43,062 nt of DNA from an uncultured Coriobacteriaceae bacterium (GCA_902793465.1 CADBDT010000017.1:1-43062); one strand, 5' to 3'; positions 8,059 through 18,200 are shown, numbered from the stretch's first letter. Translations and numbers: made by a program. Notes: generated by a model from the sequence alone, not told the origin.

Positions 8059-9669
8059 ATGTCTTTGGGACCACATGTTAGTATCGTATACCACCTGCCT
8101 GGGGAGACGCTTTCCAGGAACGTATCCATCACAGGTGACGGAAGCATACTTGGTAGCAATGACGCGCGGATCCTCGGGCTGGAGGTGCGCGGAAACGGCA
8201 ACGTGCGGCGGGTTAACGTGACGCCCACGCAGCCCGTTAAGATCGACGAGGTCCAGGCAACCATGCACGTGGCGCTCGACGATGCCGATGCCATATACCT
8301 TAACGGCTACAACTCCTGGACAGACAGCGTGGAGCGCCCAGTCTACGACCGTACGTGGGGTCTTACGCGCGCGCCACAGCGCGTGGTTCGCAAGTACGTG
8401 TTGGACGCCAGTGGCGACTATCGCTTTGTGGACGAGGACGCCCGCAAAGGTCACCAGCACGGCTTTGGCTACGGGTACCTGCGTCAGGGCGAGGAGGTCC
8501 TGCTGTTTGGCTCGTTGGATGAGGACACCGGGTTTACGGTAATCCGCGAAGACGTGGACGAGCAGGCCCTAAAGTTTGTAAAGGAGCCCCCGCGCAGGAC
8601 GATTGCCAAGGGTGAACGGCGCTGTCTGCTGGCGCTTGCGGTCTTCGGCGGCAGGCTGGAGGACGTGGTAGACCAATGGCTTGCCCTGGCACACATACAG
8701 GCAAGACCGGCGCGTCCTATGGTGGGATACACAAGCTGGTACAGGCATTACGGAAACATAGACGCTTGGAAGCTCTTCGAGGACCTGTGCGGCGAGAACC
8801 AGATGCTGCAGGGGTTCGACCTTTATGGTATTGATCCCGTGTTCCAGATTGACGACGGATACGCAAAGGTGGGGGATTGGCTGGAGTACGATCGCGCCCG
8901 CTTCCCCGAGGGGCCGGCGGCCTTGGCGCGACAAGCCCATGAAATGGGCATGGTGGCGGGGCTTTGGCTCGCTCCCTTTATTTGCGAAAGGGAGTCGCGC
9001 CTGTTTGTCGAGCACCCCGACTGGATTATGCGAGACCACGCAGGCGAGCTTGTGACCACGGGAAGCCAGTGGAGCGGTGCGGTTGCCCTCGACGTTAGGA
9101 ACACGGAGGTTCGCTCCTACGTTACGGAGGTCCTGCGCACGGTAACGCAGGACTGGGGTTTCGACCTGCTAAAGCTTGACTTCCTGTATGCCGCGTGCCT
9201 CGAGCCCCACGACGGGCTCAATCGGGGAGAGCTTATGGCAGACGCGCTAGACCTTCTGCGCGAGGCAGTGGGAGAGGACGTGCGTTTGCTGCTTTGCGGT
9301 GTTCCCCTTATGTCTGCGTTCGGGCGTTGCGAATACTGCCGCGTCGGCCCCGACGTGGGGCTCGACTGGGACGACAAGCCCCACATGCGTCTGCTCCACC
9401 GCGAGCGCATAAGCACCAAGTGGTCGCTGGCCAACGCGCGTGCACGTGCGCATTTGGACGGGCGTGCGTTTAGGTGCGACCCAGACGTGCTGTTCCTCCG
9501 CGAGGACGGCGTCTCGTTTGGTCCTCAGGAGCGCGCGGAGATGCTCGAGACCGACGCATCGTGCGGAGGCGTGCTGTTTACCTCGGACAACATGGGGGAA
9601 TGGACTGCGGCGCAGATAGACACGTTCCACGACGTTATCGCGCGGTTTAAGGCACATAACGAATCCTGA
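8059..9669 (+). CDS. Alpha-galactosidase, GH36 family
   Basis: This 536-residue enzyme of the GH36/clan GH-D type has an N-terminal beta-sandwich (about 1-210) and a catalytic barrel with QIDDGYAKVGDWLE, GLWLAPFICERES and the nucleophile motif LLKLDFLYAA (Asp about residue 374). The acid/base motif is YCRVGPDVGLDWDD (Asp about residue 431). It would hydrolyse terminal alpha-1,6-galactose from melibiose or raffinose-type sugars. There is no signal peptide, so it acts in the cytoplasm on imported substrate. It is shorter than the usual 700+ residue GH36 enzymes, so a different alpha-galactoside is possible. The gene has a good ribosome binding site (GAGGAG) and ends the tetR operon. Confidence 0.82.
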   Translation: MSLGPHVSIVYHLPGETLSRNVSITGDGSILGSNDARILGLEVRGNGNVRRVNVTPTQPVKIDEVQATMHVALDDADAIYLNGYNSWTDSVERPVYDRTWGLTRAPQRVVRKYVLDASGDYRFVDEDARKGHQHGFGYGYLRQGEEVLLFGSLDEDTGFTVIREDVDEQALKFVKEPPRRTIAKGERRCLLALAVFGGRLEDVVDQWLALAHIQARPARPMVGYTSWYRHYGNIDAWKLFEDLCGENQMLQGFDLYGIDPVFQIDDGYAKVGDWLEYDRARFPEGPAALARQAHEMGMVAGLWLAPFICERESRLFVEHPDWIMRDHAGELVTTGSQWSGAVALDVRNTEVRSYVTEVLRTVTQDWGFDLLKLDFLYAACLEPHDGLNRGELMADALDLLREAVGEDVRLLLCGVPLMSAFGRCEYCRVGPDVGLDWDDKPHMRLLHRERISTKWSLANARARAHLDGRAFRCDPDVLFLREDGVSFGPQERAEMLETDASCGGVLFTSDNMGEWTAAQIDTFHDVIARFKAHNES

Positions 9670-9688
9670 TGCGACAGCGTAAGCGGAT

Positions 9689-9768
9689 GGCGTGCCCCTT
9701 GGGGATACTCCCCTTGCGGTACATTGCAAGCAATGTACCGCAAGGGGAGTATCCCCAAGGGGCACGCC
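9689..9768. repeat. Perfect 39-bp-arm hairpin (family A, copy 1)
   Basis: Arms 9689-9727 and 9730-9768 are exact reverse complements over 39 nt with a 2-nt loop. Both contain the block GGGGATACTCCCC and GCGGTACAT. It sits between the converging alpha-galactosidase and cyclophilin genes and could terminate both transcripts, but there is no T-run on either side. Its shared sequence with 10569-10679 and 30720-30799 marks a repeat family. Confidence 0.95.
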
Positions 9769-9805
9769 AGGGGAGAGAGACTACGACGGCATCCCGAGAG
9801 GTTTT

Positions 9806-10498
9806 TTAGTCGTCCATGCGAATGGACTCGATTACGGGCTGGTCCTTCTTTGCGACGGCGCCGTTGTCTCCGCTCGTTGGAACCGCAGCGATCTTGTCGA
9901 CCACGTCCATGCCCTCGGTAACGTGACCAAACGCCGCATACTGGCCGTCCAGGTGGCTGGAGTCCTTGTGCACGATAAAGAACTGCGACGATCCCGAGTT
10001 GTTTGCAGAAGATCGCGCCATGGAAACTACGCCACGCACGTGCTTGATGTCGTTCTTCTTGCCGTTTGCAGAAAACTCGCCGAGCACATTGACGTCGCTT
10101 CCGCCCGATCCGTCCCCATTGGGATCGCCGCCTTGGATCATGAAGTCGGGAATAATGCGATGGAACGTGAGCCCGTCGTAGAACTTTGCGTTTACCAGAT
10201 GCGCAAAGTTGCTAACCGTAATGGGTGCGGTGTCGGCATCGAGCTCGAGCTTAATGGTGCCAAAGCTCTTTACCTTAATGGTGGCGTGATGCTTTCCCGT
10301 GTTGTAGCCCTCGTCGTAGGGCGTGGTTAGCGTGCCCGAGCTCGTAATGTGGCCGGCTTCGGTTGAGGTTCCAGAGCCAGAACCCGCAGACGTTGCCGTT
10401 GACGCTGCAGAACCCTGGTTGCCGCAGGCCGCAAGCGACAAGGCAGTTAGTGCCAAAAACGACATGCCAACAAACTCTCTCCTGTTTAGGTCTTGCAT
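9806..10498 (-). CDS. Cyclophilin-type peptidyl-prolyl isomerase, Tat-type lipoprotein
   Basis: This 230-residue protein has an N-terminal twin-arginine-like signal, NRREFVGMSFLALTALSLAAC, whose LAAC end is a lipobox, followed by a Ser/Thr/Gly linker to about residue 65. The remainder is a cyclophilin domain with FHRIIPDFMIQGGDP, VVSMARSS and SQFFIVH, the expected active-site positions. It should be an extracellular membrane-anchored foldase. The ATG at 10498 is preceded by GAGGAAG; an in-frame TTG six codons upstream overlaps that site and is less likely. It lies between two family A hairpins and appears to be monocistronic. Confidence 0.9.
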   Translation of the reverse strand: MQDLNRREFVGMSFLALTALSLAACGNQGSAASTATSAGSGSGTSTEAGHITSSGTLTTPYDEGYNTGKHHATIKVKSFGTIKLELDADTAPITVSNFAHLVNAKFYDGLTFHRIIPDFMIQGGDPNGDGSGGSDVNVLGEFSANGKKNDIKHVRGVVSMARSSANNSGSSQFFIVHKDSSHLDGQYAAFGHVTEGMDVVDKIAAVPTSGDNGAVAKKDQPVIESIRMDD

Positions 10499-10568
10499 CA
10501 AAAACCACTTCCTCAATAATCGTCAAAGTACCGAACAAGTATAAGCGATATTCAGTCCTAGAATGAGC

Positions 10569-10679
10569 GGGGTGCCGTTAGGGGATACTCCCCATCGGGT
10601 ACATCGCGGATAGATCTCCTCATGAGAGAATAGCCTCCTCGCGATGTACCCGATGGGGAGTATCCCCTAACGGCACCCC
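10569..10679. repeat. Perfect 40-bp-arm hairpin (family A, copy 2)
   Basis: Arms 10569-10608 and 10640-10679 are exact reverse complements over 40 nt, separated by a 31-nt loop that itself contains CTCATGAG. The block GGGGATACTCCCC and the GGGTACAT end are shared with the other family A hairpins. It lies in the 250-bp gap between the 3' end of the ABC operon and the 5' side of the cyclophilin gene, both leftward. The gap holds no gene that I can see. Confidence 0.95.
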
Positions 10680-10748
10680 ACACTGCCAAGCGCGCGAAGC
10701 GCACACATTTTGCACCTGTCCAGTCGCACCTCCGACGCACAAGTTGCG

Positions 10749-12782
10749 CTACTCCAGTTCGAACGCACCCGTATACAGCTGGTAATACGTACCCTTTTGG
10801 GCAATAAGGTCCTCGTGCGTTCCACGCTCGATTATCTTGCCGTGGTCAAGCACAATAATTACGTCGGAGTTGCGTACGGTGGACAGCCTGTGCGCGATTA
10901 CAAACGTGGTGCGTCCCTCCATGAGGGCGTCCATGCCGCGGCTCACAATTAGCTCGGTACGCGTGTCGATGGAGCTTGTGGCCTCGTCCAGTATCATGGC
11001 GGGAGGATCTGCCACCGCCGCGCGAGCAATGGAGAGCAGCTGTCGCTGACCCTGCGAGAGCGACTCGGCATTACCGGTTAGCATGGTGTTGTAGCCGTCC
11101 GGAAGTCGGTGGATAAACGAATGTGCACCTACGAGCTTGGCTGCCTGCATACACTGCTCGTCGGTGGCGTCCAAGCGCCCGTAGCGGATGTTGTCCATAA
11201 CGGTGCCGGTAAAGAGGTTTACCTCCTGCAGCACGACGCCAAGCGAGCGGCGCAGGTCCGACTTGCGAATCTTGTTTATGTTTATGCCGTCGTAGCGAAT
11301 CTTTCCGTCGGCAATGTCGTAGAAGCGGTTTATGAGGTTGGTGATGGTCGTCTTTCCTGCGCCCGTCGCACCAACAAACGCGACCTTCTCGCCAGGTAGC
11401 GCGTAGAGTTGGACGTCGTGCAGCACGAGCTTTTGGGGAACGTATCCAAAGTCCACTCCGTCGAGCACCACCTCGCCCTGCAGGGGCACGTAAGTCGTGG
11501 TGTTAGTCTGCTTGTGCGGGTGTTTCCAGGCCCAGATGCTGTCTGGCTCGTAGCGATCGCACTCCACGTAGTCGTGGGTGCCTTCCACGCGCTTGGCACG
11601 TACGAGGGTAACGTAGCCGTCGTCCTCCTCGGGGAGCTCGTCCAGCAGCTGGAAGATTCGCTCTGCTCCCGCGAGGCCCATTACGACGAAGTTTATCTGG
11701 TTGGAAATCTGGCCAATGGATCCTGCGAAGCGCTTCGTAAGGTTGAGGAAGGGTATCACGATGTCGATGGAGAGGATCATTCCCGATATGCAGGGGTTGG
11801 GAATGGCGAGGCCCAAAAAGAGCCCTCCCGCCAGGGCAACCACCACGTACGAGATGTTTCCGAGATTCATAAGAATGGGGCCAAGCGTGTTGGCGTAGAT
11901 GTTCGCCTTCTTGGAGGCCTCAAAGAGCTCGTCGTTTACCTCGTCGAACTGCTCCTGCATCTCCTTCTCGTGGGTGAATACCTTAATAACCTTCTCGCCG
12001 TTCATGGCCTCTTCGGCAAAGCCCTCGGCGCGTCCGATGGCATGCTGCTGCTGGAGGAAGAACTTGGCGGACCTACCTCCCATAAAGCGCGTGAACCAGC
12101 CCATGAACGCCACCATGGCCAGCACGACGAGCGAGAGCGGAATGGAATACCAGAGCATGATAAACGTAATGGATATCATAGAAATGACCATGGTAAGGAG
12201 GTTGGGAAGGGCCACGCCAATAAGCTGGCGCAGCGCATCCACGTCGTTGGTGTAGTAGCTCATAATGTCGCCGCGCTGGTTGCGGTCGAAAAAGCTAATT
12301 GGCAGGTCCTCCATATGGTCGAACATCTTGTTTCGGATCTCGCGAAGGGTCCCCTGCGTTACGAAGGCCCCCAGCTGCGTTTGGGCAATTTGGCACAGAA
12401 GCGCGACCACGTAGATAATAACGAGCGACAAAACTATGTTGCCGATCTCCGGCAGGGCGGCGTTCCAATCGCCCGACTGCCAGTACCGACTTACCACGTC
12501 TATGGCGCGCTGGAGGAAGATGCTGGGAAGCGCAGATAGTACCGCGGCAACAACCACGCACACGAGCATGAGCGTGAGCTGCAGCGGGAAGAACGAGAAG
12601 ATGAGCTTTATGGTGCCGCGAAACACCTTCATGGGGTTGGCTGCGCTTCGTCCCTTGCTGCCCTTGCCCGGAACGCCGGCGTTATTGTCCTGTTTGGCCT
12701 CGCCGGGTGCCGGTGCATCCTTAAGGCGTGCGGGATCGTTAAGAATCTTCTGTTCGGAAGAGCTTGGCTTGCGGTTACTCAC
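10749..12782 (-). CDS. ABC exporter half-transporter with consensus ATPase site motifs
   Basis: This 677-residue fused permease-ATPase has a charged N-terminal tail of about 50 residues, a six-helix exporter domain (about 55-350) and a nucleotide-binding domain with Walker A GATGAGKTT, signature LSQGQRQLL, Walker B MILDEATSS (catalytic Glu present) and switch IAHRLS (His present). It starts at a GTG that overlaps the previous gene by 8 nt, with GGGAGG upstream. With its neighbour it should form a heterodimeric exporter, probably for drugs, lipids or peptides, under MarR control. The substrate cannot be read from sequence. Confidence 0.88.
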   Translation of the reverse strand: MSNRKPSSSEQKILNDPARLKDAPAPGEAKQDNNAGVPGKGSKGRSAANPMKVFRGTIKLIFSFFPLQLTLMLVCVVVAAVLSALPSIFLQRAIDVVSRYWQSGDWNAALPEIGNIVLSLVIIYVVALLCQIAQTQLGAFVTQGTLREIRNKMFDHMEDLPISFFDRNQRGDIMSYYTNDVDALRQLIGVALPNLLTMVISMISITFIMLWYSIPLSLVVLAMVAFMGWFTRFMGGRSAKFFLQQQHAIGRAEGFAEEAMNGEKVIKVFTHEKEMQEQFDEVNDELFEASKKANIYANTLGPILMNLGNISYVVVALAGGLFLGLAIPNPCISGMILSIDIVIPFLNLTKRFAGSIGQISNQINFVVMGLAGAERIFQLLDELPEEDDGYVTLVRAKRVEGTHDYVECDRYEPDSIWAWKHPHKQTNTTTYVPLQGEVVLDGVDFGYVPQKLVLHDVQLYALPGEKVAFVGATGAGKTTITNLINRFYDIADGKIRYDGININKIRKSDLRRSLGVVLQEVNLFTGTVMDNIRYGRLDATDEQCMQAAKLVGAHSFIHRLPDGYNTMLTGNAESLSQGQRQLLSIARAAVADPPAMILDEATSSIDTRTELIVSRGMDALMEGRTTFVIAHRLSTVRNSDVIIVLDHGKIIERGTHEDLIAQKGTYYQLYTGAFELE

Positions 12783-14604
12783 TGCGATCGCCTCCCTCGC
12801 TGGCCATGTTGCTCATACGCTCGTCGTGGCTGGCCTTGTTCTGGGTCTCGTAGATCTCGCGGTATATCTCGTTGTTGCGCAACAGGTTTTCGGGCGTGTC
12901 AAATGCGTTCACGCGTCCGTCGTCGAGCACTATAATGCGGTCGGCATCCTGCACGGAGCTGGTTCGCTGCGCGATTATTATCTTTGTGGTGTCGGGTATG
13001 AAGTCCCTGAACCCCTGCTGGATGAGCTTGTCGGTCTTGGTGTCCACCGCGCTGGTGGAGTCGTCCAATATCAGGATCTTGGGCTTCTTTAGAAGCGCGC
13101 GGGCTATGCAGAGTCGCTGCTTCTGGCCGCCCGACACGTTGGTTCCGCCCTGCTCGATGTATGTGTCGTACTTGTCGGGGAACAGCTGTATAAACTCATC
13201 GGCCTGCGCGAGCTTGCAGGCATGCACCAGCTCCTCGTCGGTGGCATTGGGGTCGCCCCAGCGCAGGTTCTCCTTAATGGTGCCGCTAAACAGGACGTTG
13301 CGCTGCAGCACCACCGAAACCTGGTTGCGCAGCGAATCCATGTCGTAGTCGCGCACGTCCACGCCGCCCACGCGAACCGATCCCTCGGTAACGTCGTACA
13401 GACGGCTAATTAGCTGGATAAACGTGGTCTTGGAGGATCCGGTGCCGCCTATCACGCCAATAACCTCGCCGCTGCGAATGTGCAGGTCCACGTCGGCCAG
13501 GGCCATTCGGTCGGCATTTTTGTTGTACCTAAAGCTCACGTTGTCGAAGTCGATGGAGCCGTCCTTAACCTCGTAGACGGGATCTTGCGGGTTTGCGAGG
13601 TCGGGCTCCTCTATGAGCACCTCGCATATGCGTCGCGCGCTCTCCTCGCTCATGGTTACTATTACGAAGATCATGGAAAGCATCATAAGGCTTATGAGCA
13701 TGGAGAAGCCGTACGTAATAAGCGCGGACATCTGTCCTACCTGCATGTTTGCGCCCATGGACTCAACGATTGTCTTGCTGCCCAAAATGATGACCGAGGC
13801 GTATATAACGTCTACGGCAAAGGTCATAAGGGGTTGGTTCCAGGCCAGAATGCGCTCCGCCCCCCAAAAGTCGAAGAACAGGTCGCCAGAGGCCTTCTTG
13901 AACTTCTCCTTCTCGTAGTCCTCGCGTACGAAGCTCTTTACCACACGTATGCCGCTTACGTTTTCTTCCACGGACTCGTTGAGCCGGTCGTACTTGCGGA
14001 ATATGCGACGGAAGATGGGCATTACATGGCGGGCGATGCCAATGAGTCCTGCGCCCAGCAGCAACGAGACTATTACGTACAGTATTGCCATGGGACCGCC
14101 AGAGACGAACGCCATTATGGCTGCAAATACAATCATGAGCGGCGAGCGCACGGCCGAGCGGATTAGTTGCATGTAGGCCATCTGCACGTTTTGCGTGTCG
14201 GTGGTGAGCCTCGTTACCAGTGAGTTAGTGGAAAAGCGGTCGATGTTGGAAAACGAGAAGCGCTGTATAGAGGCAAACATGTCGTGCCGCAGGTTGCGGG
14301 CGAGTCCCGTGGCCGCAACCGAGCACGCAACGCCGGCGCGTATGCCGCAAAAGAGCGAAAGCACTGCCAGAAGAAAGAGTATTCCGCCATAGGTGGCAAT
14401 GGTTTTCATCTCGGTTCCAGCCTGCATCTCGTTTATAAGATGCGAGGTAATAAAGGGTATCGTGCATTCTATGATTACTTCGCCCGTTACGTAGAGCGGT
14501 GCGCGGAGGGAGTCCTTCTTGTGTTCCCTTACGGACTTGCCAATAATACTTACGATATCGCGTAACGACAAGTCCGATCTGGTGCGCTCCTCTTCTTTGC
14601 TCAT
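12775..14604 (-). CDS. ABC exporter half-transporter with degenerate ATPase site motifs
   Basis: This 609-residue permease-ATPase has altered catalytic positions: Walker A is GGTGSSKTT (usual G before KT replaced by S), Walker B is LILDDSTSAVD (Asp in place of catalytic Glu), and the switch is IIAQRTSSV (Gln in place of His). The signature VSGGQKQRL is intact. This is the classical pattern of the degenerate subunit in heterodimeric exporters such as LmrC/BmrC-like proteins. Its intact signature would complete the active site of the partner. The ATG overlaps the marR stop (ATGA), and its 3' end overlaps the next gene by 8 nt, so the three genes form an operon. Confidence 0.88.
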   Translation of the reverse strand: MSKEEERTRSDLSLRDIVSIIGKSVREHKKDSLRAPLYVTGEVIIECTIPFITSHLINEMQAGTEMKTIATYGGILFLLAVLSLFCGIRAGVACSVAATGLARNLRHDMFASIQRFSFSNIDRFSTNSLVTRLTTDTQNVQMAYMQLIRSAVRSPLMIVFAAIMAFVSGGPMAILYVIVSLLLGAGLIGIARHVMPIFRRIFRKYDRLNESVEENVSGIRVVKSFVREDYEKEKFKKASGDLFFDFWGAERILAWNQPLMTFAVDVIYASVIILGSKTIVESMGANMQVGQMSALITYGFSMLISLMMLSMIFVIVTMSEESARRICEVLIEEPDLANPQDPVYEVKDGSIDFDNVSFRYNKNADRMALADVDLHIRSGEVIGVIGGTGSSKTTFIQLISRLYDVTEGSVRVGGVDVRDYDMDSLRNQVSVVLQRNVLFSGTIKENLRWGDPNATDEELVHACKLAQADEFIQLFPDKYDTYIEQGGTNVSGGQKQRLCIARALLKKPKILILDDSTSAVDTKTDKLIQQGFRDFIPDTTKIIIAQRTSSVQDADRIIVLDDGRVNAFDTPENLLRNNEIYREIYETQNKASHDERMSNMASEGGDRSE

Positions 14605-15023
14605 TCCTTCACCTCTTCCTCTTCTAGCTGGCGCCAATGCCTCGTGAGCTTGTCCAGCAACGCCTTAAGTTCCTCTTTTTCGCTGTTATCCAGGCACGCA
14701 AAGGCCTTTTTCTCAAACTCCTCGCGCTCCTGGCGCTTGCGGGCGGCAAGCACCTCGCCCTCTTCTGTGAGCTCTACGAGTACCTGCCTGCGATCGTGCT
14801 CGTACGGCTCTCGCTGAATGAGCCCCTCGCATTCGAGCTTGGCAACCACCTCGCTCATTGCGGCAGGGGAGATGTTGGTGAGCTCGAGCAGCTCTCGCTG
14901 GGTTAGCTGCCCGCCGTTCTTGTGAAGGGAAGAAAGCACAAACTGCTTGCCGCCTCGTCCCCCTGCGTGCATGTGCAGATAATGGCCGAAGAATGCGAGG
15001 TCGTGCAGCAACTCTCTTGTCAT
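14601..15023 (-). CDS. MarR family transcriptional regulator
   Basis: This 140-residue winged-helix protein has the MarR DNA-binding segment GGQLTQRELLELTNISPAAM (about residues 37-56), then SEVVAKLECEGLIQREPYEHDRR with the wing, and a C-terminal coiled helix for dimerisation. The ATG at 15023 follows TTGGAGGC. It is the first gene of the exporter operon, overlapping the next gene by 4 nt. A promoter and paired GTTAGGT half-sites upstream suggest autoregulation. The ligand is unknown; neighbours suggest a substrate of the exporter. Confidence 0.88.
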   Translation of the reverse strand: MTRELLHDLAFFGHYLHMHAGGRGGKQFVLSSLHKNGGQLTQRELLELTNISPAAMSEVVAKLECEGLIQREPYEHDRRQVLVELTEEGEVLAARKRQEREEFEKKAFACLDNSEKEELKALLDKLTRHWRQLEEEEVKE

Positions 15024-15038
15024 GCATGCCTCCAATTC

Positions 15039-15091
15039 GTTAGGTGCCTTATTAATTCTAAAAGGCGGATAGAATTTGTCAAGTACCTAAC
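15039..15091 (-). promoter_or_regulatory. Promoter with flanking operator half-sites for the marR operon
   Basis: On the minus strand a strong promoter is visible: TTGACA (15077-15082) and TAGAAT (15055-15060) separated by 16 bp. It is bracketed by inverted half-sites GTTAGGTGCCTT (15039-15050) and AAGTACCTAAC (15081-15091), one overlapping the -35 box and the other near the predicted start of transcription. A MarR dimer or dimer pair bound there would block transcription. Confidence 0.7.
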
Positions 15092-15242
15092 TATTATGCG
15101 GACACCGCGCTTTCGTGCTGGAATTGTTCGGCAGAAGGACCACGAACAGAGCCCTACCAGCTCACGTCGTGTGTCATAATTACATAAGCAATAAGTAGTC
15201 ACAGCTTTGCTCGACGTGCGGTGATGCGAGGGGAGAGCGAAC

Positions 15243-18200
15243 ATGGAAACCAAGCTCAGAGACGTGAAGGTCCCCAAAAAGACACTCATGCATATCGTAT
15301 GTCTGTTGGCGTGCGCATGCCTTTGCATTGGCATGGCCTTTGTCCCTGCGCGCAAGGCGCAGGCGCTCGAAAGCATTCCCACCAAAGTTACCGAAGCCGA
15401 TCTTTCCAGTGGCAAGATTAACGGCAAAAACTGGATGAGCGGCATATCGGGCTCGTTGCGCCTGCACGAGATCTCTATTCCGGGCACGCACGACTCGGGC
15501 ATGGCGAACACAGCCGCCCGAACACAGATCATCGCACATATCCCCGGCCTTCAATTTGTGCCCGAAGTCGGCAAGATGTATGCAACGACACAGAATCTTG
15601 GTATTGACAAGCAGCTCAATGCCGGCGTGAGGGTGCTCGACATACGCGTTACCAACACCAAGCCCGATACAAGTGGGTCGACAAAAGGCGACGGGGGTCT
15701 TTGGGTATGCCATGGGCAAAATACGGCCAATCGCGCAATGAGCTTCGTTACCTATTCGACTGTGCCGAAAAATCAACGAACGAACGGGGAGGAGTACCTT
15801 ACGTACGACAGGGTGCTGCGGTTTTGTACCGACTTTTTGCGCGAGAATCCTAAAGAAACAATAATCATGCAGGTCTGCAGGGAGTACAAATCCGGAGACG
15901 ATGCCGTTATATGGCAGCGTGCCAACACCGTTACAAACAAATGGACCAGTGCCATTAATCCCTCAACGGGCAAGCCGTACATATATAAGCAGCCGGGCAC
16001 GGGCAACAATTGGCATATTTCCACCATGCCGACGCTTGAGGACACGCGTGGACAAATCGTGCTTGCAACGTCGGATACCAAACAATTCAACTACGGGATG
16101 GAAATCAACACCCTTAACACGTGGACGACAAACGGCGGCGTCGCCAATGTGGGCATGTCGTACGAGAATCACTACGAATGCGACATGTTTCAAAAGGCCA
16201 ATTACGTCCAGGATTTCTACCGTGGCAGGACTACGGGAAATATCAAAGATCAGTTTCCTGCTCAGAGAACCACCATCACGGGAACGCAGCCATACAACGT
16301 ACGCAACGCACTCTTCGTAAACGCCTCTTCGAATGGGTTTCCGTCTCCGAAAGGCGCCCCTCTCCAGATTGCTGAGTACGTGAACGAGAAGCTCTTTACC
16401 GGAAAGGATGCCTTCTTCAACGACGCGCGCGGAACTCACATAGGATGGCTCAACGTCGACTTCGTTACCGAAGCAATCGCGAAAAAGATCTGGATAGCCA
16501 ACTATCCAAAAGGTGGGCTCGAGTACTGCACGATTACGTTCAAGACTAATCAAAACGAGATTCAGAAGAAGATTTACACCATTCAGCGCGGCACGGCAGT
16601 CCGCTTGCCACAGAGCATGTTTATCGTTCCCAACGGGTCGGGCTTGGATTTTTTGGGATGGGACGTTGAGGGGGCGGACCTGCACGGACTTCAGCAGCCC
16701 GGTACGACGATTCGCGCAACGGGAAACTCGGCTACGGTAACCGCGACGTACGCCCAAACATGGCGCAGTGTAGCGCAGCTGATCAATGGCGCACGGGGTA
16801 AAGAGACAACCACCATCGAACTAAAGAACGACATCAAGGCAACGAACCTCGACACGGCGCTTTCGATTGCCAAGGACAAGAACATCGTCATAAACCTCAA
16901 CGGCCACACGATCAACAGGAACGACTCAACCAGCTCGTCTGTTGGCAGCAAGTCGGATAAGGGCAGCGCCATCGTTAATGCCGGCAACCTAACAATCAAC
17001 GGACCCGGCACCATAACGGGCGGAAGCGCAGTTGAGGGCGGCGGAATAAACGTGACCTCGGGCAGCGTTACGCTTAAGGACGTGACCATACGAGATAACT
17101 ATGCCTCGCGCGCAGGTGGCGGCGTGTACGTCCGCTCGGGCAAGTGCTCGTTTACCGTTAACGGCTCGACACGCATCGAGAACAACCACCGCGGCGACAG
17201 CAGCAACAACCGAGTTGACAACAACGTGCACCTGGGCACGAATTCTCGTGACGAGTATGCGGTTATAAAGGGCGTCAGCGCCTTGCAGGACGGCATTGTT
17301 GTTGGAGTCTCGTGTAGTCGGGAGCCCACGCCAACGTCGCCGACCCCGATAACGGAACGCCTGGCGGACAATACGGATCAGGCGAAGAACCTCCTTACGC
17401 GCCTTAAGAGCGAATGCGATTACGGCATTGAGCTCGGCACAAACAACCAGGCAGTCTTTAAGAGCGCATACAAGGTGACGTTTAACACCATGGGCGCAGG
17501 TACGGTGGCAACGCAGTTCGTAAAGAGCGGCGGAAAGGTCACGGAGCCCGCCAAGCTGGAGAAAACGGGCGCATCGTTCATCGGCTGGTATCCTGCGGGG
17601 TCGAACCAGAAGTACGACTTCAACGCACCTGTTACCAGTAACATCGACCTGGTAGCGAGCTGGGACGCGGCCGCGTGCACGGTTAGCTTCGACAGCACGA
17701 ATGGCAGTCCGGTCGATTCGCAGGTTATTGAATACGGAAAGCTCGCTATAGAGCCAGAGGTGCCTACGCGCGAGGGCTACGACTTCACCGGCTGGAAGAT
17801 CGACATTGGCGGCAAGCACGGAGTCAATTACGTTCCCTACCACTTTGACGAGCCGGTAACAAGGGACATCACGCTAAAGGCGGGGTGGAAGATCAAGGAG
17901 TTCTCGGTCGTCTTCAAAAACGAGAATGCCGAATACGCCAGGCAAACGGTGGAATACGGGCAAAAGGCAACAAGGCCCGCCAATCCCACGCACGATGGCT
18001 GGTGGTTCGAGGGATGGCAGGTTGAGAATGCCACAGGTCTGTATAACTTCGACCACCCGGTAGACGCGAAACTCACCCTCGTTGCGCAGTGGAAGCAGGT
18101 TCCCACCCACAAGGTCACGTTCCAGCCGCACGGTAACAACGTGCGCAACTTGCCTGGGGAACAATGGGTCACGCATGGCCAGAAGGCCACGGCACCTACG

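Noticed and set aside
9689..9768. Ordinary intrinsic terminator
   Set aside because: The stem is 39 bp and perfect with no T-run, and its sequence is repeated at other loci, so a repeat family is the better description.
11409..12539. 376-codon plus-strand open frame
   Set aside because: It is antisense to the ABC transporter gene, which has all the expected motifs.
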